Part shown: one piece after another, positions 1-10,609 of the stretch
Layout of the letters: each line of letters begins with the position of its first letter
Position numbering within the stretch: the stretch's first letter is position 1
Source of the DNA: Halisarca cf. caerulea
Lineage: Eukaryota; Porifera; Demospongiae; Chondrillida; Halisarcidae
Direction: 5' to 3'
DNA length: 64,000 nucleotides
Assembly (NCBI GenBank): GCA_963170055.1
Contig: CAUJGJ010000444.1
Span: 7,481,618-7,545,617, forward strand
Position numbers and translations under genes: made by a program
Notes under the pieces: generated by a model
Told to the model about the DNA's origin: nothing
The model's database searches: none
Seen by the model: the letters and a program-made list of their open reading frames with translations, nothing else

Positions 1-1296
1 TGAACAGTAGTTCCGAACAGAACTGATGCTGAGCAGTAAAAGGCATCCAAGATAGCGCATGATTTCATCTGGGGTCAATGGATGGCGTTTGAACCTCTTG
101 TACATATTTGGTTTTATGCTTTGGTTCTTATCTGCATAGTCATTGGTAGATGTTACCAAACGTTCCAACACACTGTCATCAAAGAAGAGCCGGAATAGTC
201 CCAGCTCAGATGTATCATCACCAACACTGTCAGGAAGGTGTGGGCCTGGAATTCGGAGTGGCTGAAAAGCATCTGGGGAGACAAAGTTTGAGTCCACCTG
301 GGTTATGGGTGTTGCAATGCTTTGAACCCCATCAGTACTTCTAGCTTGTCCCTGCCTGCTAGCATTACCAGAAATTGTGCCACGCCTACCTCTATTGCCA
401 CATCTACCTCTACTGCCACGTCTACCTCTACTGCTGAGCACACTGCCACGACCACCTCTACTAACACCAACATAACTGTTTCCACTCTCATTGCTACTTG
501 TATCCACATTACTCACCACCACTTCCTCCACAGCATCCACCACCCCTTGCTCCACACTGTCCACCACCCCTTGCTGCACACTGCCCACCACCCCTTCCTC
601 CATGCTGCCCACCACCCCTTCCTCCACAGCATCCACCACCCCTTGCTCCACACTGTCCACCACCCCTTGCTGCACACTGCCCACCACCCCTTCCTCCATG
701 CTGCCCACCACCCCTTCCTCCACAACATCCACCACCCCTTCCTCCACAGTATCCACCACCCATTCCTCCACAGTATCCACCACCCCTTCCTCCACAGTAT
801 CCACCACACCTTGCTCCATACTATCCACCATTTCTTGCTCTAAACTCTTCAACAAACTCTTACCATCATTACCAGTACCACCTAGCATCACAGTGCTATG
901 CACTTCATCCAAGCCACTCCAATCACTGTCGTCCTCTTCATCCTCAGAACTACTATCACTAGTTATACTGCTTTCCTCACTTAATTCAATTTCACTTTCA
1001 GTTGCTTCATTTTGAGTATTATCTGCATGTTCTGCGCCAATGATGTTTCCTAGTACTGTGGTGGCCGTACATTTGCTGTTCGTTTGCTGTACCAACAGCC
1101 GAACCGGTAAATGCGATGTAGCTGGAAATTTCGACCGTTTTGAGACATGCTTTTCGTCCAAATTGCTAGAATCAGTCTCCCAGTTATCCTCTGAGCCTTC
1201 GCTGGGCGTTGAGTCGCTTGTGCTGTCAGCATGAAGGTAAGCGAGAACTTCTTCTGTCGAATAGAATCTCCGACTTTTGTCTTCTCTGGAAGCCAT
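1..1296 (-). CDS. piggyBac-type transposase, N-terminal part (copy PB1), open at the window edge
   Basis: The minus strand reads without a stop for 432 codons from an ATG at 1296 to the window edge. The start is MASREDKSRRF, followed by an acidic Ser/Glu/Asp-rich region. Next comes an 8-residue acidic repeat (GVVDSVEQ-like, 517-828), then an Arg/Gly-rich segment (about 340-470). The frame ends in the first conserved part of the piggyBac transposase domain, with VLERLV, MYKRFKRHPLT and LLLLSISSVRNY near positions 1-190. This order matches the better preserved copy at 53021-55275. The catalytic Asp residues would lie beyond the left edge. The 5' flank up to 1545 and the TTAA at 1546 fit a piggyBac right end. 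Family assignment is firm; whether the full gene is intact cannot be seen. Confidence 0.85.
   Translation of the reverse strand, partial: MASREDKSRRFYSTEEVLAYLHADSTSDSTPSEGSEDNWETDSSNLDEKHVSKRSKFPATSHLPVRLLVQQTNSKCTATTVLGNIIGAEHADNTQNEATESEIELSEESSITSDSSSEDEEDDSDWSGLDEVHSTVMLGGTGNDGKSLLKSLEQEMVDSMEQGVVDTVEEGVVDTVEEWVVDTVEEGVVDVVEEGVVGSMEEGVVGSVQQGVVDSVEQGVVDAVEEGVVGSMEEGVVGSVQQGVVDSVEQGVVDAVEEVVVSNVDTSSNESGNSYVGVSRGGRGSVLSSRGRRGSRGRCGNRGRRGTISGNASRQGQARSTDGVQSIATPITQVDSNFVSPDAFQPLRIPGPHLPDSVGDDTSELGLFRLFFDDSVLERLVTSTNDYADKNQSIKPNMYKRFKRHPLTPDEIMRYLGCLLLLSISSVRNYCS
517..828. repeat. 24-bp coding minisatellite inside piggyBac PB1
   Basis: About 13 tandem 24-bp units such as CACCCCTTGCTCCACACTGT plus CCAC on the plus strand. 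The minus strand encodes an acidic octapeptide (consensus G-V-V-D-S/T-V-E-Q/E) without breaking the frame. A 96-bp higher-order unit of four repeats occurs twice, nearly identical, at 541-636 and 637-732, which indicates recent expansion. Confidence 0.9.
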
Positions 1297-1549
1297 ATCC
1301 AAAAATTTACGTAATTATGCGGATTTCTTTGTCATTCGCGCTGTGAATAAAGGAAGGTTTTGAAACGAATTTATGTCAGGCATTTCAGGATATTTTTGCT
1401 CAAGAACACAATCGAAGATACGTTTTACTATACTACCTTCACTTTATGGCTATGATTTGGCGGCAAACGTAACCATTTTGTTCAAAAATATTTTTTAACC
1501 TGGGGAACTGTAGTTCCCCATATGCATACGGCGCGAGGTATAGGGTTAA
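1297..1549 (-). mobile_element. piggyBac PB1 right end with TTAA target site
   Basis: The 5' flank of the transposase ends at 1545 in ...TATAGGG followed by TTAA (1546-1549), the standard piggyBac arrangement of a CCC/GGG terminus beside TTAA. A subterminal hairpin TGGGGAAC-TGTA-GTTCCCCA lies at 1501-1520. The opposite end of the element is outside the window. Confidence 0.7.
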
Positions 1550-2033
1550 ATTCTACAGACCTTTGAATGAATGTATGCTTTTGGCCACTGTACATAACTT
1601 CCAGGATAGAGATTATGATCTCCTTCAATTGGGTCTTCAAATAGCGCTACACCATTTGGCATGACTTCCGTTATTTCACATACAACACAGTTTTCTATAA
1701 TTGGCCTCCCATGCAGAGTTAATCTTTCCAGGCAAGTGTAACCCTTTGTCATTTCTTCCCCACAGCAATTCATCAAGCACTTTTCTTCATCTTTATCAAG
1801 AAGATAAAAATAACCAAATGGCAACTTTGTTTTATTGGCTTCTTTACCTAAAAAAAAGAAACAGTTGAATAATTTATTATTACAGTATTGCATACATAAA
1901 TAGTTCTTATAGAAGTATCAACTTGCCTCCTTTCCTTATTGTATAGAACCTTGTTTTGGAAGTAGTTAGCAGCTGTCAACTGCTCAATGTTCTTCTTTAA
2001 AGTTTTTATTTCAACAGGTGGTTTCAGTGACAA
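1546..2033 (-). pseudogene. Unrecognised two-exon gene fragment truncated by the piggyBac insertion
   Basis: Exon-like ORF 1546-1847 is preceded by a good acceptor (pyrimidine tract and TAG at 1848-1850). It encodes a Cys-rich segment containing GYFYLLDKDEEKC, NCCGEE and NCVVCEITEV. A second exon-like stretch at about 1925-2033 encodes a Lys-rich possible helix (EIKTLKKNIEQLTAANYF), though phase across the junction is unresolved. The reading frame ends in a TAA formed by the TTAA target site of PB1, so the original C-terminus is displaced or lost. I do not recognise the family. It could be a host gene or an older transposon. Confidence 0.35.
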
Positions 2034-2289
2034 TGTATATCACTGATTGTCCCTTGTGGTATCAATGACAGCAATCTTGATGGTCTTCATGGCTTTTCTA
2101 AGACAAAACTTAAAGTCCTTTAAAGTTAACTCAGAGGATTCAAATGGAATACTGAAAATCCTAATGCCATCAAGGACTTAGTATGCTGTTTACAGCTAGA
2201 GACAGAAAGTTGTTTACCACTGTACATAGGTGTTGCATATTGATTGCATCCCATGATTTTCTCATGTCTATGAGCACATTCCATTTCCA

Positions 2290-2695
2290 TGAAAGACATT
2301 CAGCTTCCCCTGCACCAAGAATACATAGCATGAAGAAGGACACTCAGCTTACCCTGCACAAAGAGTACTTGCCATGAAGGACACTCACTTAGCCCTACAC
2401 AAAAAAACATACCATGAAGGACACTTAGCTCATACCATAAAGGACTCTTTGTACACACCATAATGGACACTTAACACATACCATAAAGGACTTATAGCAC
2501 ATACCATGAAGGACACTTAGCACATACCATGAAGGACACTTAGCACATACCATAAAGGACTTACAGCACATACCATGAAGGACACTTAGCACATACCATA
2601 AAGGACTCTTAGCACATATCATGAAGAACTCTTAGCACATACCATGGTGGACAATTAGCACATGTCATAAAGAAAAAAAAGCAAATGCCATAAAG
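2290..2695. repeat. 23-bp minisatellite
   Basis: Tandem array of imperfect 23-bp units, consensus CACATACCATGAAGGACACT plus TAG. The best conserved block is about 2480-2620 and the units decay at both ends. The minus strand is open in one frame, but I read this as a by-product of the period and not a gene. Confidence 0.85.
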
Positions 2696-2827
2696 GACAT
2701 GGCAAGTCCCACAATACTGAAACAAATGACAATCTTAACTTCTCAATTATGCAATAAAATGATATAGTCTAAATATTCTATTGTCCAATAATGTATACAT
2801 TATACACATACACATTATACACATACA

Positions 2828-3044
2828 GCTGGGTCACCACTGTAGAGCTGGGTGAGCTCGTTGTGGGAGTAGCTGTAGCAGGAAATCGACTCGTGGGAGC
2901 ATCTGTCACTGTGACAGGTGATGGATTAGATTGGGTAGGAGTTGGCGGTGGAACATCTACATTGGCCTGGTCCAACACCAAGTCATCATCTAGAATGTCA
3001 TCCTCTCCTTCGTCCCTTTCATTTTCCACATTACCGCTAGTACT
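2828..3044 (-). CDS. Acidic, Pro/Thr/Ser-rich exon-like segment
   Basis: The minus strand has a pyrimidine/CATGCAG acceptor near 3045 and a GTATGTG donor near 2826. Between them is an open frame with NERDEGEDDILDDDLVLDQ followed by a low-complexity PPPTPTQSNPSPVTVTD tail. It might be a further 3' exon of the upstream minus-strand gene (MULE gene, 4789-8655), but no sequence link proves that. Function unknown. Confidence 0.3.
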
Positions 3045-3129
3045 GCATGAAAGAGGACGAAATCAGACAATATCAATTCAATATGTGGTGATACATATAC
3101 CGTTGCATAGCAATGGTGATTTCAATTGA

Positions 3130-3460
3130 GAAATTTTGCAATGCAAGAATAGTAATTAAAGGGGGAACTAATGAAAACTGCAGCACAATATGCAGTACTG
3201 AAGTATATACTCACTTTTTGTGCTTCACAATCTCCTTTAAGAAAAGAAGTAACTTAAAATAGGGCCAAACAGGCGAGTTGCCGCTAGATCACCGAGTCAT
3301 CATCAAGTTGAGTCACTTACGTCATTCGTGTGAATTCGCTACGTAAACGTTGCTTTGCGTTAAATTGCGTTACGTTGATAGTGTGAATTGGCCTTTACTG
3401 TATGCCATAGGACTGCAGGAGTGCATACCAGGGATTTAGCACTAGAAGGTGATTATAGGA
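3130..3460. other. No gene seen
   Basis: AT-rich DNA between the exon-like segment and the first (TA)n family repeat. No supported ORF, RNA or element boundary. Confidence 0.5.
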
Positions 3461-3719
3461 CAAGTAAAAAATTCGAGTTAAAAACTCGTGGGGGCTGCCG
3501 CCCCACGCACTCGGATCACTTGCAAAGCATTGGAGTGTAAACACACAGCTGAACATTCATTGAACATACTGTTTATTGTAATTGGACGATTGTTTTAAAA
3601 ACAATTGCCATATTTGGCAATTGTTTTCAAAACAATCCCTATAACTCATTCCTGTATATATTCATACTTCTCTATTACTATTATATAAATTCTCTTTTAT
3701 AAGACTTTTCTTCAAATCC

Positions 3720-3764
<45 letters not shown>

Positions 3765-3829
3765 GACGAGCGTTACACACCGGAAGTCCAAGTGAAAACA
3801 ATATAGGGGCTGCCTGTGGTAGCCCCTAA
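3461..3829 (+). repeat. (TA)n-containing short interspersed repeat, copy 1
   Basis: One of at least five related copies (others at 4101-4342, 28271-28590, 34520-34852 and inverted 62956-63060). The order is CAAGT start, a GC hairpin (GGGGGCTGCCGCCCC), a palindrome around TTGCCATATTTGGCAA, a (TA)n tract, the block CGGACGAGCGTTACACACCG, and a terminal hairpin GGGGCTGCC..GGCAGCCCC. No coding capacity. The class (MITE or SINE) is unresolved. Confidence 0.8.
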
Positions 3830-3947
3830 CAAGAATTATGCTTTGCTTGGATATCTAGTGACCTTCTTGAGATCATGGTTAACATCTAGGATTTCTTGTG
3901 GGGGGTGGGAGTGGCGGTGAGGGTGAGCTTGAGTATCACAGTGGGTG

Positions 3948-3966
3948 TGGGTGTGTGTGGGTGTGT

Positions 3967-4006
<40 letters not shown>

Positions 4007-4085
4007 GTTACAGTGTACTGTGTGTGTGTGTGTGTGTGCGTGTGTTACAGTGTACTGTGTGTGTGTGTCTATGTACATGTGTACA
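3948..4085. repeat. (GT)n microsatellite
   Basis: Near-continuous GT dinucleotide tract with a duplicated GTTACAGTGTACTGT interruption. Open frames across it are artefacts of the repeat. Confidence 0.95.
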
Positions 4086-4100
4086 TTGACCACCCATGAA

Positions 4101-4342
4101 CAAGTGATTTGAGTTTAAAAAACTCGTGGGCCGCCTACAGCCCTGGAATCTCGAATCGCTTGGAAATCGTCGTTATTGGCTGATAAAATCAGGAGTAAAC
4201 GAATGAATTTCACCGAAAAATAGCTGAAAGATTATGTACCGACTTCGCGTCCGCCATGTTGTTGACATATATATATATATAGACATTGTTCCAGACGTTC
4301 CGGTGAAAGTGAAAACAATATAGGGCGCCTTGCGGCAGCCCA
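4101..4342 (+). repeat. (TA)n-containing short repeat, diverged copy 2
   Basis: Shares the CAAGTGATT..GAGTTTAAAAAACTCGTGGG start with copy 1. It has a shorter (TA)n tract at 4266-4281 and the ending TTCCGGTGAAAGTGAAAACA..ATATAGG..GCAGCC. Its middle differs from copies 1 and 3 but matches the inverted copy at 62956-63060, so it represents a second subfamily. Confidence 0.65.
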
Positions 4343-4788
4343 AAAAATAATAGCCTAGCCAATCTTGTTACCATCAAATCCATTGAGACCTGTAGGGTCT
4401 GATAGTGCAACCACTGTGACATTTGGCACTGCAAGTGTTGAGTGTAGACAATGTATATCATAGTTTACCACCGTTGGGTATGCCTATCATCTATACCTAC
4501 ACATACGTACATTCCTCTGAGTCGCTGTCCAAGTTTTGCTGCAAGGAACGCTTCATTAGAAGGGACTTGTGTTCAACTATTGACCGGAAGTTTTAGACCT
4601 TACAGATGTATACAGACATAAATTTATAGCATATACTCACCAGCTGCAAATTTCGATGAACCTAGAGGAATTTGTGGCAGATGGGCACTGGTTTCTGTAG
4701 TAACTGTGTAATTGTATGTTTCATCCAACCATAAAGGATTGAATTATATCATATAGTGGAATGCCATGTGTTCTTACATTGTTCTCTG
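4343..4788. other. No gene seen
   Basis: AT-rich DNA with only short spurious frames. Confidence 0.4.
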
Positions 4789-5000
4789 TCAGACTGGTCC
4801 AGGTCTACCAACCTGGGGCGCTTCCTCCCTGACTTCCTCTCCAGCTTTGGGCGAGAGTTCCTCCTCAACTTTGTCAGATTCAGAGGCTGTACATTGAAGT
4901 GTATGTTGTTGAGCAACATTTTGTAGGCAGTCCAAAAGCTGTCGGTGCTTCAGCTTGATGAAGCTCAATTTCATAGTACACAGATTTCCAAACTTTGTAC
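4789..5000 (-). CDS. Possible 3' exon, Glu-rich, unrecognised
   Basis: The minus strand is open and encodes a segment with FIKLKHRQLLDCLQNVAQQH followed by an acidic stretch (DKVEEELSPKAGEEVREE). Composition looks like real coding sequence and not random AT-rich frames. It lies downstream of the MULE gene on the same strand and may be one of its last exons, but I could not settle the splice sites. Confidence 0.25.
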
Positions 5001-5669
5001 ATAAGTATATACACATACAAAGTAAGAAATTTCACGTATATCCAGGAATGTGTAAATTTAACTGAATCATGAAGTATGTATGATAGGTATTTCATATGTA
5101 GGATTGACCCTGAAATAAAATGGCCACCCGTACATTCGCACAGAATATATTTTCACTCAATATTCACTCTGGTGTAAGATTTCAAACCCAGAACACCTTA
5201 TTCCGACATTTGGTAGGTTTAAGCTACAATAAAGTACAAGCCAAGCCTATAAATGTCTTCTCAGAGCTATATACTCACCTTGACTTTAGGTGTGCTTGAT
5301 ATTCCCACTATATCTTTAACTGCCTTGATGTGGTAGCATTCTCCCACACTAGGGCAGCTGCACGTTGGTTTAGAACTCAGGGACCCTGTCTGTGCCTGAG
5401 ATGCCCTCGACATTAAACACCTTAAGATGTGGGTCAAAAGACACCATGTCCCTTCGGTTCACAGTCCAGGCAAGCATGTCCGATGTGGTCGCTGTTGGTT
5501 GAGGTTAACTGTTGATGCATTGGCATGTCAGTTGATGTACAATACTTACCATGCTGAGTGGTATCCCTGGTCTGCATTGTATGTGGGGCCATTGAAGTCA
5601 AGGTATTGCCTGCTGATAGTAGTTAAGTGCTTGATGAAAATGTTGCCAAGAGTTAATAATGACTAGCTG

Positions 5670-6540
5670 CTTACTTGAGGAGTTGCCCTGACTTGCTGGT
5701 CCCATTTGAACCAAAGAACCTGTTGGTTTATAATGAGATGAAGCATTCAAGACTGTGTCAATTAATGTCGTAGGCAAGAATGTCTCGTTATTGCTCACCT
5801 GAGAGAGAGGTGCCATCTGAATTATGGCTTGGGGGAGGCGGTGGGGGAGAAGCCTGGCCTGTTGATAAAGTGAACATTTGTCGAGCAATGTTTCCACACA
5901 TATACACACATCGTAATGTTTGTACATACACATGTATGTACTTACACGAGGGGGCGGTACCAACTGAAGTTTGGCTTGTGGAGGGGCAAGGAGGTGGGGA
6001 TGGGGAAGGATCCTGGTCTGTTGTTGGTAGATTGATTGCAACAATATCTTTGTTTAGTGTGTGTATGACTTAACGTACACATGCACCTACCAGAGTGAGA
6101 GAGGTGCTACTTGGGATGTGGTTTGGGGAAGAGGGAGCCAAGGTATTGGGCAGAACTGTTGATAGATCAGACATAATGTACATGCATGTATGTCATAGTG
6201 TGCATATGTACTTAACATGAGGGGAGGTGCCATCTGATCCACATGTCGGGAAGGAGGGAGGCAGTGACTTGGCTGAAGCTGTTAGTAGATTAGTGATGAA
6301 CTAATGTGTACGTCACTAAGAATCTTTGTGTGTGTGTGGTGTTTTTCACACTTACCTGACAATGTGCTGGTTTAGGTTTGGCTCAGTGAGAAAGGAGGCA
6401 TGGGAGTAGTCAGGACTGCAGATATAGATTGGTTTTAAACGTATATATTAAAGCATCGTTATCTAGTTTCTTACGGGGATGAGTGGTGTTGTCTGATGTA
6501 CCAGGAGAGGCGGTAGCTGCAGGTGTCAGGGTTGGTTCTG
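5670..6540 (-). CDS. Tandem array of short Pro/Ser/Thr-rich exons downstream of the MULE core
   Basis: Six or seven exon-sized segments of about 45-65 bp occur on the minus strand at roughly 120-150-bp spacing (near 5673-5716, 5795-5850, 5948-6010, 6092-6150, 6215-6280, 6358-6415 and 6475-6537). Most have a CAG/TAG acceptor and a GTAAG/GTGAG/GTTAAG donor. The encoded sequence is Pro/Ser-rich, for example SPPPPPPSHNSDGTSLS in one frame. Several units share the core GGTGCCATCTGA or GGTACCAACTGA on the plus strand, which points to exon duplication. The first of them, 6475-6537, follows the MULE exon 6579-6741. Reading frame through the array is uncertain. Confidence 0.5.
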
Positions 6541-8655
6541 TATGTACAGAGTATAAGAATAATTATGAAGTAGCTCACATAATGGAATTTGTGTACCCTT
6601 CTCTTACTGCATGATGCATGGTGGCTGCCTCTTGCATCTGCTGCAGCAGTTCATCCACATTAAGGGCCTGTACCATCTCCATAGCCTGTACATCTCTTTT
6701 GAGATGGCAGAACTCAGGTTTGAGACGGTATTCACCAAGGCCTACAGTCATTGAAGTCACATAGCAATTCAAGATCATGCGTTCATCGTACATGTTGACA
6801 TGTCATTGAAGTAGGTCTACTCACCAGCTAGTCCTCTGTGTATTTCATTGATGAAATACTGCTGCAGCTGGTACAGTGCTGTCATCATGGCATCCACTGG
6901 TGCCTCCTTCCAGCCCTGCAGAGCCTTGATCACTTTGTTCAAGGACTCAGACAGGTTGGTGGTGACACCAGAGTCAGCAGTGTACAGCCCTAACTGCTCC
7001 AGCCTCCACCTTCCAATCCTGGTATCTACCTCTTTGTGGATGTGCTGGAGGTAGTACTCCCTAAAGAGGTCGTCCCAAACCCCACTCAGCTCACTGAGCT
7101 TCTCCTCATAGTCCTGCTGGCTGGGCTGATTGAACAAAGTCCGTAAGTGACTGGTGATGATGTTGATGTCACTTATCGGAACTCCGTGTTTCAGCAGCCA
7201 GTTACGCACATCAGGGTAGATGTGGTTCCAACAGAACACCTGGGGTAGGGTGGGCACCTATGCAGAGATGGCTGTAGTGATGGCCCTCTCTCTGTCAGTC
7301 ACTATGCCAACCCTGCACTTCCTGGGAATTACTTCCTTTAGATGCCTAAAGAAAGTCATATGTGTGCTCGCAAACTTCCTCTTATGTAAGAGGAAGAGAG
7401 CTGGGACACATGGCTCCCCTTTAAACTGTGTTGCCCAGTACAGTGCAAACGACAAATAAAAATTCCCCAACTGGAAGGTGGTGTCATAGGACAAAACCTG
7501 TCGAGGGGCCTGGAGTTGAAGCTCCACCTTCATGTCCTCTAGCAACTCCTCCATTCCAAACACTACCTCCAGGTCTGGATAGGTAATGATCTGCCTGACA
7601 AACCCTCCCACCTCGTACGATAGGGCGAAGGTTGTATAAGCTGTCCTGTCCCAGCCTTGCCCCATGCCTGAGGGTGTATCTCAGGTTCCGGATCTGAATG
7701 AATGAAACCAGATCTGATTCACACTTATATCTTTTGTTATATCGTTTTCTGCATGTTCTCTCAGAGTGCAATTTTCATGTTCAAAAGTCACAATGTAAGA
7801 CTTATATGTACGTGTGGTACAGCTATTTGAAGTTGTGTGATAAGTTTTGTCCACACGCACCTGTTTGATGTTTCTTGGCATCTTTATGGCATGGTATGTT
7901 GTGTCGATACCAGCCTTGTCCACCTCAGTCTTATAGGTAGCAGAAGGTAGTTGAGGTGCAATTGCCTTCTGCTTCAGCTCCTCCATGTATGAGGGTAGAG
8001 TGCGCAAGTGCTCTCTACCCTCTCCCTCCTTCATCCCTCGATAAGGCAGGCCCTCAAAGACACCACTGTCTCCAAGGTAGTGGACTAGGGTGTATTTTGT
8101 CTGGTCCACCAGTTGGTATGCTTGGCGTTGAAAATTCTTGCTGGGACCATTAGGGGTTTCGATGTTGAAATACATCTTTTTTAATCTGGGATTTCTTTTT
8201 GGTAGCTTGTGTACCCCCTCACATCTCCAGCGATACTGGTCACAACGCCAGTCATCTATATTATAGCAAATATTTGGGTATTTATATGTATGTAAATTTG
8301 AAAAAGTATTGAATTGCATAGTTAAAACTGTATTATCTTGTCATGTCTGTATAACTAACTGTCTTGTCTTGCTCTTTATATTGCAGGTATAAGATGAGGC
8401 TATGATACAGATTTTAAATTTTAACTTTATTCATATTTTTCTTTTAACTTGACTTCACTTGTGTGTAAATGTGTATAACTGCATGCCAAGATTAATGTTT
8501 TGCATACCTGCTCTGCCTTCGGTGAGGAAAAGGAATACCTCTCCGCCTGAGGGCTTTACAGGCGGTGAACGAATTGCTGCGAATTTGGAAGCAGACTTCA
8601 GAATAGCAGTGGCTTCTGTTTCAGTGAAACATCGAGCTCGTGGGGAAAGAGCCAT
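6475..8655 (-). pseudogene. MULE (Mutator-like) transposase gene with introns, decayed
   Basis: Exon 1 is 8508-8655 (ATG 8655, starts MALSPRARCF). Exon 2 is 7861-8255, exon 3 is 6825-7693, exon 4 is 6579-6741, and a short exon 6475-6537 follows. Junctions have GT..AG ends, and phases agree at the exon 1/2, 2/3 and 3/4 joins. Exon 2 starts with a DDWRCDQYRWRCEG block that precedes the core in related proteins. Exon 3 carries the MULE core: LSYDTTFQLGNFYLSFALYW (first Asp), IVTDRERAI (second Asp), CWNHI and NLSESLNKVI. Two breaks lie in exon 3: a frameshift near 7630 and an in-frame TAG at 7258-7260. The protein would cut and paste Mutator-type DNA. Introns and the P/S/T tail also allow a once domesticated gene. 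No TIRs were recognised. Confidence 0.75.
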
Positions 8656-8659
8656 TTCC

Positions 8660-9255
8660 AGCAATTTTGGCGGGACGACAATACCATCATAGGTATAATA
8701 ATTAATCGATTCCTTTTAGGGCCATGAAATTTTACTATTTATTGAATAAATAGCGAAAAATCTTGGAAATAAAGCAGAAGAAAACAATTATATCTTCACT
8801 AGACGTTGCGCTGCAAAACGGCTTAGATGGTGCTGCATGACAACACATGACCGACCATGGGACATTATGTTCGTTGTGTTCTGCATTCCGCATTCCGTTC
8901 CGCGTTTTAGTCACTCCGCTCATGTGCGTGCTGCGAGCGTGTGTATGTGCTTGTGCATAAAAAAACACAAGCGTGTGTCTGTACTTGTGCACAAAACACG
9001 TGCACATGGATTCTTGCGTAGGATTTTACGAGGTATGCAGTGTTGCTGATATGAATATCATTATGCTGCTCATGAATATTATGAATCTAATTATTGTTCT
9101 CGAATTGGGGCCGTTCTCGTTTTGCGGCGTAACATGTTGCTTCCAGGAGATGTGTTTCGACAGTACCTCTTCTGCAAGTTCTAAGATGAAGTCCTTTTGG
9201 GACATTTTCGGCACATGCAGTTTCTCTGAGGCAAGGATGTAGCCATTCGTCACGC
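8660..9255. other. Mostly non-coding, one weak exon-like stretch
   Basis: At about 9100-9230 the minus strand reads LHVPKMSQKDFILELAEEVL, a helix-like segment that might come from a transposase C-terminal half. It is too short to classify. The remainder shows no supported feature. Confidence 0.25.
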
Positions 9256-9261
9256 TGAGGT

Positions 9262-9560
9262 CAACAAAGAAGAAAAGACGATACCACGAAGGGATGGCTG
9301 GGGATTTTGAGCAGGTTGGTCAGCCTGCGCAGGAAGGAGCGGCTATGTGCAGCCACTGTACTGGCAAAATGAAGCAGGCCCAGGAGATGCTACAGGTCCT
9401 GGCTGTGTGCTGGGGCATCTCAGTTTGTCTTTGGGCAGCCAAGCCTCCATTGGGAATGAGTCCAGCTTGATCCTGAGGAAGGTGAGGCAGGTGGTGGGTG
9501 ATATTCCTGGCTCATAGCTCATTGGACAGTACTTGTCCGCCACCCCCGGGTGCTCGGCTG
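9262..9560 (-). pseudogene. DIRS-like reverse transcriptase fragment (thumb region)
   Basis: The minus strand contains CLTFLRIKLDSFPMEAWLPK, corresponding to the conserved CxxFLGIxLD block after the RT active site. In a shifted frame LLGLLHFASTVAAHSRSFLR follows, matching the A-G-L-L-F-A / F-L-R block. These are typical of the C-terminal end of RT in DIRS and related retroelements. Frameshifts are present and the palm with the catalytic Asp pair is not seen. It is a remnant with no coding potential. Confidence 0.55.
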
Positions 9561-9606
9561 CTGACTTCAGGCTTGCTGTTGCCGAGGTTATGACGGCCCC
9601 TGGTAG

Positions 9607-9657
9607 GGAAGGAGGGAGTCTACATAGGCATTTCGCCTATGCGGACTCCCTCCTTCA
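9607..9657. repeat. Strong 51-bp hairpin
   Basis: GGAAGGAGGGAGTC pairs with GACTCCCTCCTTC and, inside, CATAGGC pairs with GCCTATG around an ATTTC loop. The stem has one internal TA/CG mismatch. Confidence 0.85.
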
Positions 9658-9659
9658 GA

Positions 9660-10600
9660 CCATGGAGGATTTGCTCCAACTAGTGTTGGTCTGAGTGACT
9701 CCTCAGACTGGTGGACCATTCCTCCAACACCAGGGGAGTTTGGATCTTGCATGTCGAAGTAGGCAAGGGAGGGGGCATTGGAGGCGTCCCTTCACTGGGG
9801 GTGCCTGGGTTCTGGTGCACTTGGGTGGGTATAAGCAGCCTGTGGGCGTGAAGAGAAGAGATCTAGCATAGATCCGCTGGCAGTGTATGCTTATATATAG
9901 CATGTAACCCAGTTTGGTTTGCATGCGTGCACTGTACTATACGGGTATCTGCAGGTCTGTGCCAGGGATAGTGTGAGCTGCAGAGTCTATCTTGCAGGAA
10001 TAGTTCCATATGCAAGGCAGCTGTATTGTGTTGCCTATTCCAGTTGTATGTGCAAGGGGTGAAGTCAGCTGTGGCTGGGAACTGCATACTGAATGTCATG
10101 TTGCCATAATCAATGGTAAATAATTGTAACGAACCAGTCATTGATAACACAATCTAATGCACAGGAACAGAGAAGGAAAACCCAGAACGACGGGCAAGCA
10201 CACAAGCAAGCCCAGGGCGAGGAGTGAGAAAGACGTGAAAGTAAGAATGCCACCCGCCGCAGACAGTGAAAACAAAAGGAGGGGAACAGAAGAGGGGAAT
10301 ATGGTGGAGCGGGGGTGCCAGTAGTTGTTGAATGTGCATGGGGCTGGTGTGTTTGTGTGTGGGAGCCTGGTGAGTGGGGATGTGAGGCTGAGATGCGTGT
10401 GCTGTGCTGTGTATCCTGTTGTGTGGTGTGTTGTGTAGGGGGGACTAGAATGGAGACTGTGAAAGATGGAGAGGAGAAAGAGGGAAAACACAGTCATAGG
10501 TGAAGGGGCTGGGCTGAGAAGAAAGCGAGAGAGGAGGGGGAAAATTGAACGTAACTGACTTAATGAACACATAGGGACAAGGAAATAAACACAGTGGGAA
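9660..10600. other. No supported gene
   Basis: Contains GT- and GA-rich low-complexity stretches (10230-10520). The long minus-strand frames here are hydrophobic/low-complexity and do not resemble a known family. Confidence 0.4.
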
Positions 10601-10609
10601 CAGCTGACT

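Noticed and set aside
531..828. CRISPR-like array
   Set aside because: Units are contiguous without spacers and lie in a eukaryotic transposase gene.
491..1015. Long plus-strand frames of Ser/Thr/Pro- or His-rich protein over the 24-bp repeat
   Set aside because: They are shadows of the minus-strand piggyBac frame; the repeat period is a multiple of three, which keeps all frames open.
2425..2622. Repetitive minus-strand ORF over the 23-bp minisatellite
   Set aside because: Unit length is not a multiple of three and the ORF arises from the repeat; no homology recognised.
2290..2695. CRISPR-like array at the 23-bp repeat
   Set aside because: No unique spacers; a simple minisatellite.
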